Notes: generated by a model not told the origin, from the letters alone. A DNA stretch of 48,415 nucleotides from an uncultured Roseiflexus sp. (GCA_937935075.1 CALGYB010000151.1:1-48415); one strand, 5' to 3'. Positions 15,902 through 25,150 are shown, numbered from the stretch's first letter. Numbers and translations are program-made.

Positions 15902-18586
15902 ATGTCGGTTCGTCAGCCATTTCGTTTGACGGTGCGCTCGAAAATGACGCTGGTGGCGCTCGTGCTCGCACTGGCGCCGCTGGTCTTCGTGAGTGCCCTC
16001 AGTCTCTCGGCGCTCGATCGCGCCCGCGGTATTGCAGTGCAAACTGCGTCGGACGCTCTGCGTGAGCAGACCGAAGCCGACCTGACGCGCTGGGTGACCG
16101 ACAAAGCCAACCTCTACGATGCCAAACTCGACCGCATTTACCATCAGGTCGAGTCAATCGTCAGGTACCAGCCGGTCGAACCCCGTGCTGCCAGGACCGT
16201 ATCAGATCGTCTCTGGATCGCGCCGGATGGTCCGACGCCTGCCGCAGTGCGCACCCATGCCAATACGATTGCGCTGGCTCGTCAGTACATTCCGCTCCTG
16301 CGCGCATCGATCGATCAGGAAGGCATGGTGAGCCTGGGGTATGTCGCATTTGAAGAAGGCGGGGTCATCGCCTTCGACCACGATATTATCGACGTGCTGG
16401 AGGAGATCAAGCCGTTTGATCCGCGCCAGCGCAGCTGGTACATTGCTGCGCGCGAGGCGGGCAGGGCGGTATGGGTCGATACCTATGTCGATGCCAATAC
16501 CAAGAAACTGACCACGACCTGTGCCGCGCCGCTCTATGACCAGAATGGCGAATTCATCGGCGTCGTCGGGTTTGATGTGCTGCTGGAAACGATCCAGCAA
16601 GATATTCTGTCAATTGACATTCCCCCCGGCGGTTCGGCGCTCCTGATCAATCAGCGGGGTGATGTGCTGTTGCATAACACGCTTCTGAGTCGTCAGGGCC
16701 GCTGGGATCAACCGATCGCAACCGATAACCTCTTGAACGATGCCAATCCGCAGTTGCGCGAGATTGCCAGGCGCATGACGCGCGCCGAACAGGGGATCGA
16801 GCGCCTGATGCTCCAGAATGACGAGGTGTATCTGGCATTTGCGCCGATCCCCAGCGCAGGATGGAGCGTCGGCATCGTTATTCCGGTTGCCGAAGTCACC
16901 GGACTGGCGCGGCAGGTCAGCGAAGTCATTACGCTTCGCCAGAATGTGCTCAGCGGGCAGATCATTCTGGTCATTGTGTTGAGCGTGATCGTTGTCTCCC
17001 TTCTGAGCATGCCCGCTGCGTTGATCCTGACGCGCCCCCTGCGCGAATTGCAGGCGGCGGCGCAGCGCGTCGCCGCCGGTGATCTGACCTATCGCGTCCC
17101 CGAGTCGGGCGATTATGAGATTGCCAATGTCGGCCACTCATTCAACACCATGACCGACGCGCTGCGCGAGAAGATCGGCGAACTGGAGTTGAACCTGCGT
17201 CAACTGGCCGCATTGAATGAGGTGTCGAACCAGTTTCGCACGATTGGATCGGTGCGTGAACAACTCGATGCCATTCCGAAGGGAGTGTGTGCATGTCTGG
17301 GGTTTGACCGCGCCGTCCTGTACCTGATCGAGCAGCAGACCCTGCGCCCTGTGAGCGCCTGGGTGAGGCCAGGCGATGCGGATCAGGTCGCGCAGGCGCT
17401 GGCGGACGCGACGCCCATTTCGCTTGAAAGTGACACAGTGGCGACTGATGTGGTGCGGAGCGGGCAGGCGGTGATTATCAACGATGTGTCCGCGCCATCT
17501 CCGGTGGGCAGCGCGGTGCAGGCGCCGCTGTTTGGACGCGAGAAACGAGTCATTGGTCTGCTGGTCGCTTCCTTCGATGCGTCAGGGCATACGCCGACGC
17601 CGCGTGATGCTGCACAACTCATGACCTATGCCGGCATGTCGGGTCTGGCGCTCGAAAACACGATGCTGTACGCCGATCTCGAACGTCAGGTGGCGCAACG
17701 CACGGCGGAATTGCGCACCGCTCTGGCGCGGGCGCAGGAGGCTGATCGCCTGAAAGGCCAATTTCTGGCAGCGGTGTCGCACGAACTGCGCACCCCGCTC
17801 AACGCGATCATCGGCTTCTCAACCGTCATGCTCGATGAGATCGATGGACCAATCACGCCCCTGCAGCGTGAGGACCTGAAGATTATCAATCGGAATGGTC
17901 GTTTTCTCCTGCACCTGATCGATGAATTGCTCGATCTGGCGCGCATCGAAGCCGGAAAAATCGACCTGGAACTTGCGCCGCTCGATGTGCGCGCCCTGAT
18001 CGTCGAAGTGACCGAAACCATCCAGGGGTTGCTGCACAACCGGCAGATCACGCTCAACCTGTCGTTGCCCGAACGCCTGCCGTATGCCTATGCCGACGCC
18101 GCCAGAATCCGTCAGGTGCTCCTCAATCTGCTGTCGAATGCGGTCAAATTCACGCGGCAGGGGAGTATTACCATCAGCGCGCGCTGTGTGGCGGCGCCCG
18201 ACCATCATCTGGGTTCGGCGAGTTCTTCCCTTGTGATCGTGCGCAATGGGCAGCGCCTTCACCCCTACATCGCCGTCAGCGTCCGCGACACCGGCATTGG
18301 GATTGCGCCGGACGACCTGACGCGCATCTTCGAGGCGTTCCATCAGGTGCGCTCCGGTGATCGGCAACGCGGCAGCGGGTTGGGACTGGCGATCAGCCGA
18401 CGCCTGATCGAAGCGCACGGCGGGCGGATCTGGGCGGAAAGCGAACCGGGCAAGGGGAGCACGTTCACGTTTATCCTTCCGTGCGCCGTTGTGTCGCGCA
18501 GCAATCGTCCCGAGGGCAACGCCGACACTGCGGACCTCTCATCCGTCCGGCATATCGAGGTTCAAACCTATCTTGTTGACCAATGA
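15902..18586 (+). CDS. Membrane sensor histidine kinase: Cache-HAMP-GAF-HisKA-HATPase
   Basis: 894 aa. The first membrane segment is about residues 15-37; a large extracytoplasmic Cache-type sensor follows to about 340 (with FDPRQRSWY and CAAPLYDQNGEFIGVVGFDV, typical of dCache). The second segment is about 350-375 (IILVIVLSVIVVSLL), then a HAMP linker, a GAF domain about 470-610, HisKA with His627 in AAVSHELRTPLNAIIGF, and a HATPase with LLSNAVKFT, VRDTGIGI and GSGLGLAI. The ligand is unknown; dCache domains usually bind small extracellular molecules. Its stop overlaps the start of the next kinase gene (ATGA at 18583), so both are made together. The ribosome binding site is weak. Confidence 0.92.
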   Translation: MSVRQPFRLTVRSKMTLVALVLALAPLVFVSALSLSALDRARGIAVQTASDALREQTEADLTRWVTDKANLYDAKLDRIYHQVESIVRYQPVEPRAARTVSDRLWIAPDGPTPAAVRTHANTIALARQYIPLLRASIDQEGMVSLGYVAFEEGGVIAFDHDIIDVLEEIKPFDPRQRSWYIAAREAGRAVWVDTYVDANTKKLTTTCAAPLYDQNGEFIGVVGFDVLLETIQQDILSIDIPPGGSALLINQRGDVLLHNTLLSRQGRWDQPIATDNLLNDANPQLREIARRMTRAEQGIERLMLQNDEVYLAFAPIPSAGWSVGIVIPVAEVTGLARQVSEVITLRQNVLSGQIILVIVLSVIVVSLLSMPAALILTRPLRELQAAAQRVAAGDLTYRVPESGDYEIANVGHSFNTMTDALREKIGELELNLRQLAALNEVSNQFRTIGSVREQLDAIPKGVCACLGFDRAVLYLIEQQTLRPVSAWVRPGDADQVAQALADATPISLESDTVATDVVRSGQAVIINDVSAPSPVGSAVQAPLFGREKRVIGLLVASFDASGHTPTPRDAAQLMTYAGMSGLALENTMLYADLERQVAQRTAELRTALARAQEADRLKGQFLAAVSHELRTPLNAIIGFSTVMLDEIDGPITPLQREDLKIINRNGRFLLHLIDELLDLARIEAGKIDLELAPLDVRALIVEVTETIQGLLHNRQITLNLSLPERLPYAYADAARIRQVLLNLLSNAVKFTRQGSITISARCVAAPDHHLGSASSSLVIVRNGQRLHPYIAVSVRDTGIGIAPDDLTRIFEAFHQVRSGDRQRGSGLGLAISRRLIEAHGGRIWAESEPGKGSTFTFILPCAVVSRSNRPEGNADTADLSSVRHIEVQTYLVDQ

Positions 18587-19758
18587 CCGAACCAGTGACT
18601 ATTCTGTATATCGAAGACAACCACGATAATCAGTTGCTGGTGCGCCGTATTCTGGAGGCGCGCGGCTATGCGATACAGGTGTGCGAAGACGGACCCGCCG
18701 GCATTGCGTTGGCGCGTGAAAGCCAGCCGGCGCTCATCCTGGTCGATATCAACATCGCGGGCATGGACGGCTATGAGACGACGACCCGCTTACGCAGCCT
18801 GCCGCATCTGCGCGCGACGCCGATCATCGCCATTACCGCCGATGCCCGTCCTGGGACGCGCGAACGTGCGCTGGCTGCGGGGTGTGATGGGTTCCTCGCC
18901 AAGCCGATCGATCCGCGCCTGCTCCCCGATCAGATTGCCGAGTTTCTGGGAGGGAAGCGTGAACTGCTGCCCAAAAGCCTGGAAACGACCATGCTGCGCG
19001 AGTACAACGCGAAGCTGGTCGAGCGGCTCGAGCGGCAGGTGCGTGAACTGAGCGCGCGCAACGCCGAATTGCAAGAACTTGATCGCCTGAAGAACACGTT
19101 TCTTGCCACCATCTCGCACGAATTGCGCACACCGCTGACCGCGATCCTTGGCTACCTGGAATTGTTCGAGCGGCGCACCCTCGGACCGCTGAACGACGTG
19201 CAGGGACAGGCGATCAACGTGATTGCCCGCAACGCGCGGACTCTCTCGCGCATCCTCAACAATCTGCTCTATCTGCAAGAAGTGCGTTCGACCGAAATCC
19301 GTCGCGTGCCGGTCGTGATCCACGACGTATTGCAGGAAGTGATTGCGGATATGCAGTCGCTCGCGCGTTCCGCAAATGTGGCATTGTCCGCTTCGCTTCA
19401 ACCGACCGCCGTGTATTACGGCGATCCGATTGGCATCGGTCAGGCGTTGCGCGCCCTGATCGATAACGCCATTAAGTTCACGCCTGCCTCCGGGCGTGTT
19501 GATGTGACCCTGATCGATGAACCGTCGCGTGTGCTGGTGCGGGTGGAAGACACGGGGATCGGCATTCCGGCGGAAGCGCAGGAAAAGATTTTTCTGCCGT
19601 TCTACCAGATCGATGACACGCTGGCGCGCCCCTACAGCGGCGCCGGGCTGGGCCTTGCGATCGCCAGGCATGTGGTCGAAGCGCATGGCGGGCAACTGAC
19701 CGTGCGGAGCATCGTCAATGCCGGTAGCACGTTTACGGTTGTGTTGCCGCGGGAATAG
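18583..19758 (+). CDS. Response receiver-histidine kinase hybrid (REC-HisKA-HATPase)
   Basis: 391 aa, soluble. The N-terminal receiver (1-125) has the acidic pair in YIEDN, phospho-acceptor Asp55 in LVDINIAGMDG and Lys in LAKP. A coiled linker (about 135-170) leads to HisKA with His179 in ISHELRTPLTAIL, then a HATPase with DNAIKFT, VEDTGIGIP and GAGLGLAIA. The order receiver-then-kinase with no DNA-binding domain suggests a phosphorelay step: the upstream kinase may phosphorylate Asp55 and so control this kinase. The gene is translationally coupled to the preceding one and overlaps the convergent FtsW/RodA-family gene by 26 nt. No output regulator is present nearby. Confidence 0.92.
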   Translation: MTEPVTILYIEDNHDNQLLVRRILEARGYAIQVCEDGPAGIALARESQPALILVDINIAGMDGYETTTRLRSLPHLRATPIIAITADARPGTRERALAAGCDGFLAKPIDPRLLPDQIAEFLGGKRELLPKSLETTMLREYNAKLVERLERQVRELSARNAELQELDRLKNTFLATISHELRTPLTAILGYLELFERRTLGPLNDVQGQAINVIARNARTLSRILNNLLYLQEVRSTEIRRVPVVIHDVLQEVIADMQSLARSANVALSASLQPTAVYYGDPIGIGQALRALIDNAIKFTPASGRVDVTLIDEPSRVLVRVEDTGIGIPAEAQEKIFLPFYQIDDTLARPYSGAGLGLAIARHVVEAHGGQLTVRSIVNAGSTFTVVLPRE

Positions 19759-21151
19759 GTGCGCTCGCAGAGAGGCGCAACAGCAACCCAATGATCAGAA
19801 AGTTCATGATCACCGATGAACCGCCATACGAAATGAACGGCAGCGTGATGCCGGTCAGCGGAATAACGCGCAGATTCCCGCCGATGATGATGAAGGTTTG
19901 TGTGGCCAGGATCGTGGTCAATCCAACGGCGAGGAGTTGCTCAAACCCGCGAAAACGCCCGGGAATGCGCATGGCAATGTGGTAGCCGCGAAAGATGAGC
20001 AGCAGGTATGCAATCAGGACTGCCAGGCTGCCAGCAAGCCCCAGTTCCTCCGCCAGTGCGGTAAAGACAAAATCGGTGTGCACTGCCGGGATGACGGTTG
20101 GGAGGCCCTGACCAAGCCCCGCGCCGAGCACCCCTCCCGATGCCAGCGCATAGATTGCCTGCACGATTTGATACCCGCTCCCTTGTGCCGTTGCCCATGG
20201 ATCGAGCCAGATGGCTACTCGCGTTTTCACCACGGCCACAATGTTGTACAGCACATACGAGCCGGCGCCAAAGGCGCACAACCCGGCGACGACGTACCAT
20301 CCGCGCCCGGTGGCTACGTACAGCATCGCCAGAAACACGCTAAACAGAAGTAACGCAGCCCCCAGATCGCGTTGCGCAATAATCAACCCCATCGCCAGTC
20401 CCCACATAGCGATCAACGGCGCAAGATACGGCAGCGGCGGTAATGGCAGGGGACCAAGGCGGTAGCCGGCGGCGACCACCTCACGATGCTCATTCAGGTA
20501 GGAAGCCAGGAAGATAACCAGCACGATCTTGAGCAGTTCAGACGGTTGGAACAGGAAGAAGCCAAAGTTGAACCAGGCGCGCACACCGCTATTGTTGGGA
20601 TCGACGCCAAAGAGGAAAGTCGCCAGAATCAGCGCCACCCCCGCCGTCAGCCAGGCGTATCGATGATGATCGAGCCAGTCCATCAGCGAAGTGCGCTGAT
20701 ATCGTCGCAACAGATCATCCCAGGGAACGAACAGCACAATGGCGCAGATGACAATTCCCAGCATCACCCAGAGCGTCTGCCGGTCGTCGATGCCAGCAAA
20801 GCAGGGCGCCAGCGATCCATCGCGCTGCGAACACATGATCGAGAGCAGCGCAGGTTCGAGGCGGGCGATCAGCATCAATCCCAGCCCGCTGAGCAACGCC
20901 ACCAGCGGAAGCGTCAGTTGATCGGCGTTGGGCAGACGCCAGCTCAGCCCAAGCGACATTGCCAGGAAGAGCAGGAAGGGCAGAACTGAGGGCCACAGGA
21001 TACGCGCGATCCCCCGGAGCGTGGGTGATGAAATGGGTTCGCCGCTATCGACTGCCAGCGCTACCAGGGTGTAACCGGCCGCAAAGAAGATCAGCGCAAT
21101 CAGCAAAAGCCGCAGTTCGGCGCTGCGCAGGCGCCACGGACGTCGGAACAT
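19733..21151 (-). CDS. FtsW/RodA/SpoVE-family peptidoglycan polymerase
   Basis: SEDS-family membrane protein, 472 aa, longer than the usual 380-400 because of extra N-terminal membrane segments. Family landmarks include RAWFNFGFFLFQPSELLKIV, IIAQRDLGAALLL, QAIYALASGGVLGAGLGQG, HTDFVFTALAEELGL and the final PLTGITLPFISYGGSS. SEDS proteins polymerise lipid II into glycan strands together with a partner transpeptidase. I cannot tell FtsW (division) from RodA (elongation); no penicillin-binding protein is adjacent. The start at 21151 lies 2 nt after the ychF stop and has no clear ribosome binding site, so translation is probably coupled. An alternative ATG at 21178 lies inside ychF. Confidence 0.9.
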   Translation of the reverse strand: MFRRPWRLRSAELRLLLIALIFFAAGYTLVALAVDSGEPISSPTLRGIARILWPSVLPFLLFLAMSLGLSWRLPNADQLTLPLVALLSGLGLMLIARLEPALLSIMCSQRDGSLAPCFAGIDDRQTLWVMLGIVICAIVLFVPWDDLLRRYQRTSLMDWLDHHRYAWLTAGVALILATFLFGVDPNNSGVRAWFNFGFFLFQPSELLKIVLVIFLASYLNEHREVVAAGYRLGPLPLPPLPYLAPLIAMWGLAMGLIIAQRDLGAALLLFSVFLAMLYVATGRGWYVVAGLCAFGAGSYVLYNIVAVVKTRVAIWLDPWATAQGSGYQIVQAIYALASGGVLGAGLGQGLPTVIPAVHTDFVFTALAEELGLAGSLAVLIAYLLLIFRGYHIAMRIPGRFRGFEQLLAVGLTTILATQTFIIIGGNLRVIPLTGITLPFISYGGSSVIMNFLIIGLLLRLSASAPIPAATQP

Positions 21152-21153
21152 GG

Positions 21154-22236
21154 TCAGATGTTGAACAGAAAATGGCACACATCGCCATCCTGCACGATGT
21201 ACTGCTTCCCTTCCATGCGCACGTGTCCGTGTTTGCGGGCTTCAGCCATGCTGCCTGCACGCGCCAGATCGTCGAAAGCGACGACTTCGGCGCGAATAAA
21301 GCCGCGCTGAATGTCGGAGTGGATCACGCCGGCGGCTTCGACGGCCGGCGTCCCGCAGCGGATCGTCCAGGCGCGCACTTCGTCGGGACCGGCGGTGAGA
21401 AAACTGACCAGACCAAGCAATTCGTAGGAAAGCGCGATGACCCGGTTGCGCGCCGGTTCGGTAATGCCGAGATCGTCCATAAAGGCGCGCGCCTCTGCCT
21501 CATCGAGTTGGGCGAGTTCAGCCTCGATCTTGCCGCAGAGGGTCGCCACGCCGCTTCGTCGATGCTCGTAGCGAATTGTCGGCGGATGTTTCAGTTGATC
21601 CTCGCCAATATTGATGGCAAGCAACAAAGGTTTCGCCGTCAGAAACTGATAGCCGCGCAGCAATCGTTCTTCCTCAGCGCTCAGGTCGATGTCACGAATG
21701 GGCGTGCCGCTTTCCAGCGCGGCCTGAATGCGCACCAGCGCATCACGTTCAACAATGCGCATCTCGCGCTCCTTCGCCGACATCTTGCCGATCTCGGCGT
21801 TCAGGCGCGTCAGGCGACGCTCGATGATCGCCAGATCAGAGAATGCGAGTTCCAGATCCACTGCCTCGATGTCTCGCAGTGTATCGACGCTGCCGTCTGG
21901 ATGCGGCACGGTTTCGTCCTCGAATGCGCGAACGACATGGAGGAGAGCATCAGCGCCGCTGATATAGTTAAGCACTGCTGGCGGCAACCCGCCACTCTCA
22001 CGCGCGCTGCTGCTCAACCCGCCGATATCGATATACTGCACATCGGCAGGCGTGACTTTTTTGGGCTTGAACATCAGCGCCAGCGTATCGAGGCGCGGAT
22101 CGGGCACCTTGACGGTTGCCAGGTTCGGGGTCAACTGCCCGGAACTATAGGCGGTCGTTTCCGCCGAACCGCCGGTCAGCGCGTTGAAGACGGTGGTTTT
22201 GCCGCTGTTGGCAAGGCCGATGATTGCAATTTTCAT
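21154..22236 (-). CDS. ychF: Ribosome-associated ATPase YchF (Obg/OLA1 family)
   Basis: P-loop protein of 360 aa, full length. G1 is GLANSGKTT, G3 region is YIDIGGLSSSARE (DxxG type), and in place of the G4 NKxD the protein has LLAINIGED, matching the NxxE variant that gives YchF its ATP preference. A coiled region lies in the middle (about 130-200), and the C-terminal TGS domain ends with GKQYIVQDGDVCHFLFNI. YchF binds ribosomes and affects translation under stress in other bacteria. It has its own promoter at 22275-22303 and leads into the FtsW/RodA-family gene. Confidence 0.95.
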   Translation of the reverse strand: MKIAIIGLANSGKTTVFNALTGGSAETTAYSSGQLTPNLATVKVPDPRLDTLALMFKPKKVTPADVQYIDIGGLSSSARESGGLPPAVLNYISGADALLHVVRAFEDETVPHPDGSVDTLRDIEAVDLELAFSDLAIIERRLTRLNAEIGKMSAKEREMRIVERDALVRIQAALESGTPIRDIDLSAEEERLLRGYQFLTAKPLLLAINIGEDQLKHPPTIRYEHRRSGVATLCGKIEAELAQLDEAEARAFMDDLGITEPARNRVIALSYELLGLVSFLTAGPDEVRAWTIRCGTPAVEAAGVIHSDIQRGFIRAEVVAFDDLARAGSMAEARKHGHVRMEGKQYIVQDGDVCHFLFNI

Positions 22237-22274
22237 AGAAGTTATACTCTGCGTTTCTGCACATGATCAGCACC

Positions 22275-22303
22275 AGTATAGTATGTCTGTGCAGTTGCGG
22301 CAA
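22275..22303 (-). promoter_or_regulatory. Sigma-70-type promoter of ychF
   Basis: Minus strand TTGCCG (22303-22298), 17-nt spacer, TATACT (22280-22275), 38 nt before the start codon. Confidence 0.65.
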
Positions 22304-22372
22304 GGGCGTGACGCGGGTTCACAGGCGTCGGTTTCTCTGCTCTCGCCAGGTCGCGCCTGCGCAGGCAGGCGG

Positions 22373-22420
22373 CGCTGCGGGCTGAAGCCCTCGCTGAGGA
22401 CACCCCGGTCCCTGCGGGGG
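22373..22420 (+). repeat. Palindromic repeat, family B copy 3
   Basis: GCTGCGGGCTGAAGCCCTCG, CTGAGGACACCCCGGTCC and CTGCGGGGG. It is near-identical to the copy at 22451-22493, showing recent duplication. Stems are GGGCTGAAGCCC and a CCCCGGTCCCTGCGGGG arm. Confidence 0.85.
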
Positions 22421-22450
22421 CGGGGTGCGGGGCGAGAGGGAACGGGGCAA

Positions 22451-22493
22451 GGGGCTGAAGCCCTCGCTGAGGACACCCCGGTCCCTGCGGGGC
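22451..22493 (+). repeat. Palindromic repeat, family B copy 4
   Basis: GGGGCTGAAGCCCTCGCTG, AGGACACCCCGGTCC and CTGCGGGGC, the same as copy 3 over about 40 bp. The gap 22304-22746 between ychF and the sigma-factor gene consists of this pair, a family F copy and unassigned GC-rich sequence without a gene. Confidence 0.85.
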
Positions 22494-22551
22494 TGCACAG
22501 GCGCAGACGCAGGCAGGCGGGTCGGCGCATCCCCGGGCGCGGGTCGGGCAG

Positions 22552-22586
22552 GCGGGCTTGGCAATCGTAGTCCGCGGCTTCAGCGT
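22552..22586 (+). repeat. Intergenic repeat, family F copy 2
   Basis: GCGGGCTTGGCAATCGTAG and TCCGCGGCTTCAG match 34621-34661 closely and 1831-1869 more loosely. Confidence 0.6.
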
Positions 22587-22746
22587 GAGCAACTCCCCTT
22601 CTCCGGCGATTCAGATATGGGAAGAGAAACCGTGACCAGTCCTCCCGCCTGGCAGGATTGTCACAACGTTGAACATTTAGAACGTCGTGTCGTAGTGCAT
22701 GCCTGTAGAACATCTGAGTTTTGACTGAACCTTAACTCCTTACTAC

Positions 22747-22775
22747 TTTCACCGCGCGTGCAGTTCGGCTATAAT
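22747..22775 (+). promoter_or_regulatory. Possible promoter of the ECF sigma gene
   Basis: A perfect TATAAT at 22770-22775, with a poor -35 (TTTCAC) 17 nt upstream. It leaves a leader of about 165 nt before the start at 22949. ECF operons are often self-regulated by a different promoter type that I cannot identify here. Confidence 0.35.
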
Positions 22776-22948
22776 TTGATGGAATGGCGATGGCGGGCGG
22801 CAGATTACTACGCAGGTGAAGTTCTCTTAACTTTCTAATGTAGATCGCGCGTAACTTCGAGTTGTTTCGTCGCGTTGGTATTGAATAGGCAACCTGTTCT
22901 TACCAGCGCGGCAGAAGCGTCAGTGCGTCTACCGGGCGACAGGGGAAT

Positions 22949-23551
22949 ATGGTTGCTGATGCAAACGTCGAACTTTCAACCGTCATTGCCCGCGCTCAGG
23001 CGGGCGATGCGGCGGCGTTCGGCGAGTTGTACGCCAGATATGCCAGGCACATCTTGCGCTACATGTACGTTCGCACGCGCGAACCGGAGCTGGCGCAGGA
23101 TCTGACGCAGGAAGTATTCATTCGCGTGATAAAGGGTATTGGTGGGTTACAGTATCACGGCGAGAAAATGTTTCTGGGTTGGTTGTACACAATTGCAGGA
23201 AATGTCTTGATCGGTCAAGCGCGGCGGCGGCAGATAGCCGCTTCATCACTCAACGATTCGCCGGATGTCACCGATCCGCGCGGGCAGGAAGCAGTTTCAT
23301 CACTGTTTGAGCGTCTTTCGTTGCAACACGCCATCGCACAACTTACGGTTGAACAGCAGAATGTACTGGTGTTGAAATTCTTTGGCGATATGACCAACCA
23401 GGAGATTGCAGCAACGATTGGTAAAACGGAAGGTGCAGTCAAAGCCCTGCAACACCGCGCCATCCAGGCATTGCAGCAGATCCTCAGCCAGGAATATGCA
23501 TCTGCTGAGTCGTTGATGGCTCGTGCCGTCGGCGGTGCAGATGCTTCCTGA
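22949..23551 (+). CDS. RNA polymerase sigma factor, ECF type
   Basis: 200 aa with sigma region 2 (AFGELYARYARHILRYMYVR, then AQDLTQEVFIRVIKG and FLGWLYTIAGNVLI) and region 4 (LTVEQQNVLVLKFFGDMTNQ, then EIAATIGKTEGAVKALQHRA). There is no region 3, as expected for ECF factors. It should direct polymerase to a small set of promoters under membrane or envelope control. AGGGG lies just upstream of the start. The next gene, 34 bp downstream, encodes a membrane DUF5667 protein, the likely partner that holds it inactive; this is an inference from context. Confidence 0.92.
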   Translation: MVADANVELSTVIARAQAGDAAAFGELYARYARHILRYMYVRTREPELAQDLTQEVFIRVIKGIGGLQYHGEKMFLGWLYTIAGNVLIGQARRRQIAASSLNDSPDVTDPRGQEAVSSLFERLSLQHAIAQLTVEQQNVLVLKFFGDMTNQEIAATIGKTEGAVKALQHRAIQALQQILSQEYASAESLMARAVGGADAS

Positions 23552-23585
23552 TTGCTGTCTGCGTTCGTTGCGGTTGTGGTGAATA

Positions 23586-25106
23586 ATGGTTCGTCACGGT
23601 CAACAATCTGTGGTTCTCGATATATTCGATGAGGCGCTCAATCGTTTGTTGAGCGGCGCACACATCGATGAATGTCTGGCGCGCTATCCGCATGTAGCCG
23701 CAGAACTCGAACCGTTGCTCCAGATAGCTGGTATGGTGCGCGAGGAAGCGACGCTGCCGCTGCCGCCCGAACTGGAACGCTGGCTTCCAACCGGCGCTCA
23801 GGAGTTTTCTGCAATCGCCGCTCAGATGCTCGCACAGCAGCAGAGAACCCGGCATCTGCTGCGCCCTCTGCGCAAAGCAGCGGTGCAGCGCGTGCTGGCG
23901 GGCGCTCTGGCGGTGACGGTGCTGCTGGCGTCGGTTGACACCGCTTCAGCGCAAAGCCTGCCCGGTGATCCACTATATGCCTGGAAAGTTGCGCGCGAGG
24001 ATTTGACGCTCTCCATTGCTGCCGACCCGGTGCAGCGCAGTAAATTGCACATTGACTATGCGCGCCGTCGCATGCTGGAAATCGAAACGTTGCTTGCCAG
24101 CGGTGATGCCATCGACCCGCAACTGCTTGAAGAACCTTTTGCCTTGCTCTCCATGCACGTTCGTGGTGCGGTGGTGGAAAGTCGTCAGATCGGCATCGCT
24201 GCTGTGTCAGATGATGTGGCTGTGCTGATCGATGAGGTACAGGCGACGCTATCACAACTCGCGTCAAAGGCGCCGGGCGCCAATTCGCTGATTAGCGCCG
24301 TGCAAGGGCAGATCGACTCGGTTATGGAACCGACGGTAGCGCCGCCTGCAACCACAGTCCCGTCGTCATCGCCAGCACCAGCGACGCAAACTCCCGAATC
24401 CGCCAGTGCGCCGAATCCGGCATCCGTCGATGTGCCGGCAGTGGATCCGGTTGAGCCTGTTCCCGCTATTGAGGCAAATCCTGCATCCGGCGGGGACTCC
24501 ACTCAGGCTGTGGTGACTCCGCCGCCAACTGCGCGCCCGCCACGCCCGACGCCAACCCCCGCGCAGGGTGCGCCAACTGCAACCAATCCGCCGTTGCCGA
24601 CTCGCACGCCTGTGCCCGCGTCTCCTACGTCTGCACCGTCGCCCTCGCCGACCGCAACATATACGGCAGAGCCGACAGAGGTTCCGCCGACGGATACGCC
24701 ATTGCCCACGCATACTCCATCGCCAACCCCGACCCCGCCGCCAACGGCGACCCGTATTCCTCCGACAGAACCGCCGTCGGCCAGTTCGACGCCGCAACCG
24801 CCGCCAACCGCTCGTCCGCCACGCCCAACAGCGACGCCGCGCCCAACGCTGACGCCAACCCCGGCGCCGACGGAGACGCCAACCCCGGCGCCGACGGAGA
24901 TGCCAACCCCGACGCCGACCGAGATGCCAACCTTGACGCCGACTGAGATGCCAACCTCGGCGCCGACCGAGACGCCGACGGAACAGCCAAACACGCCCCC
25001 TGATCCTGCTGAGGTATCCAGCACTCCAACTATCACTCCAGGTGTTCCCGGTGGTGGCAATGAAAATGTGAACGATGGCGCTTCCTCTAATCCGGTGGCG
25101 CCATAA
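23586..25106 (+). CDS. DUF5667 membrane protein with long Pro/Thr tail, putative anti-sigma factor
   Basis: 506 aa. The cytoplasmic N-terminus (about 1-95) has a short helical domain, FDEALNRLLSGAHIDECLAR and YPHVAAELEPLLQIA, similar to those preceding DUF5667. One membrane segment lies about 103-120 (VLAGALAVTVLLASVDTASA). The DUF5667 region follows (LPGDPLYAWKVAREDLTLS, then DYARRRMLEIETLLASGDAI). The rest, about residues 245-506, is low-complexity Pro/Thr/Ser/Ala with an 8-aa tandem PTETPTPA-like repeat, probably an extended surface stalk. Placement after the ECF sigma gene suggests signal transfer across the membrane. DUF5667 has no proven biochemical role known to me. Confidence 0.8.
   Translation: MVRHGQQSVVLDIFDEALNRLLSGAHIDECLARYPHVAAELEPLLQIAGMVREEATLPLPPELERWLPTGAQEFSAIAAQMLAQQQRTRHLLRPLRKAAVQRVLAGALAVTVLLASVDTASAQSLPGDPLYAWKVAREDLTLSIAADPVQRSKLHIDYARRRMLEIETLLASGDAIDPQLLEEPFALLSMHVRGAVVESRQIGIAAVSDDVAVLIDEVQATLSQLASKAPGANSLISAVQGQIDSVMEPTVAPPATTVPSSSPAPATQTPESASAPNPASVDVPAVDPVEPVPAIEANPASGGDSTQAVVTPPPTARPPRPTPTPAQGAPTATNPPLPTRTPVPASPTSAPSPSPTATYTAEPTEVPPTDTPLPTHTPSPTPTPPPTATRIPPTEPPSASSTPQPPPTARPPRPTATPRPTLTPTPAPTETPTPAPTEMPTPTPTEMPTLTPTEMPTSAPTETPTEQPNTPPDPAEVSSTPTITPGVPGGGNENVNDGASSNPVAP
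24852..24984 (+). repeat. 24-bp coding minisatellite in the DUF5667 gene
   Basis: About five imperfect units such as ACGCCAACCCCGGCG followed by CCGACGGAG encode the peptides PTPAPTET, PTPAPTEM, PTPTPTEM, PTLTPTEM and PTSAPTET. Unit number may vary between strains without breaking the frame. Confidence 0.8.
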
Positions 25107-25150
25107 GGCGCGTCTTTTCCGCACCATCGCCCGGGTCGCGCAGAACCCTG

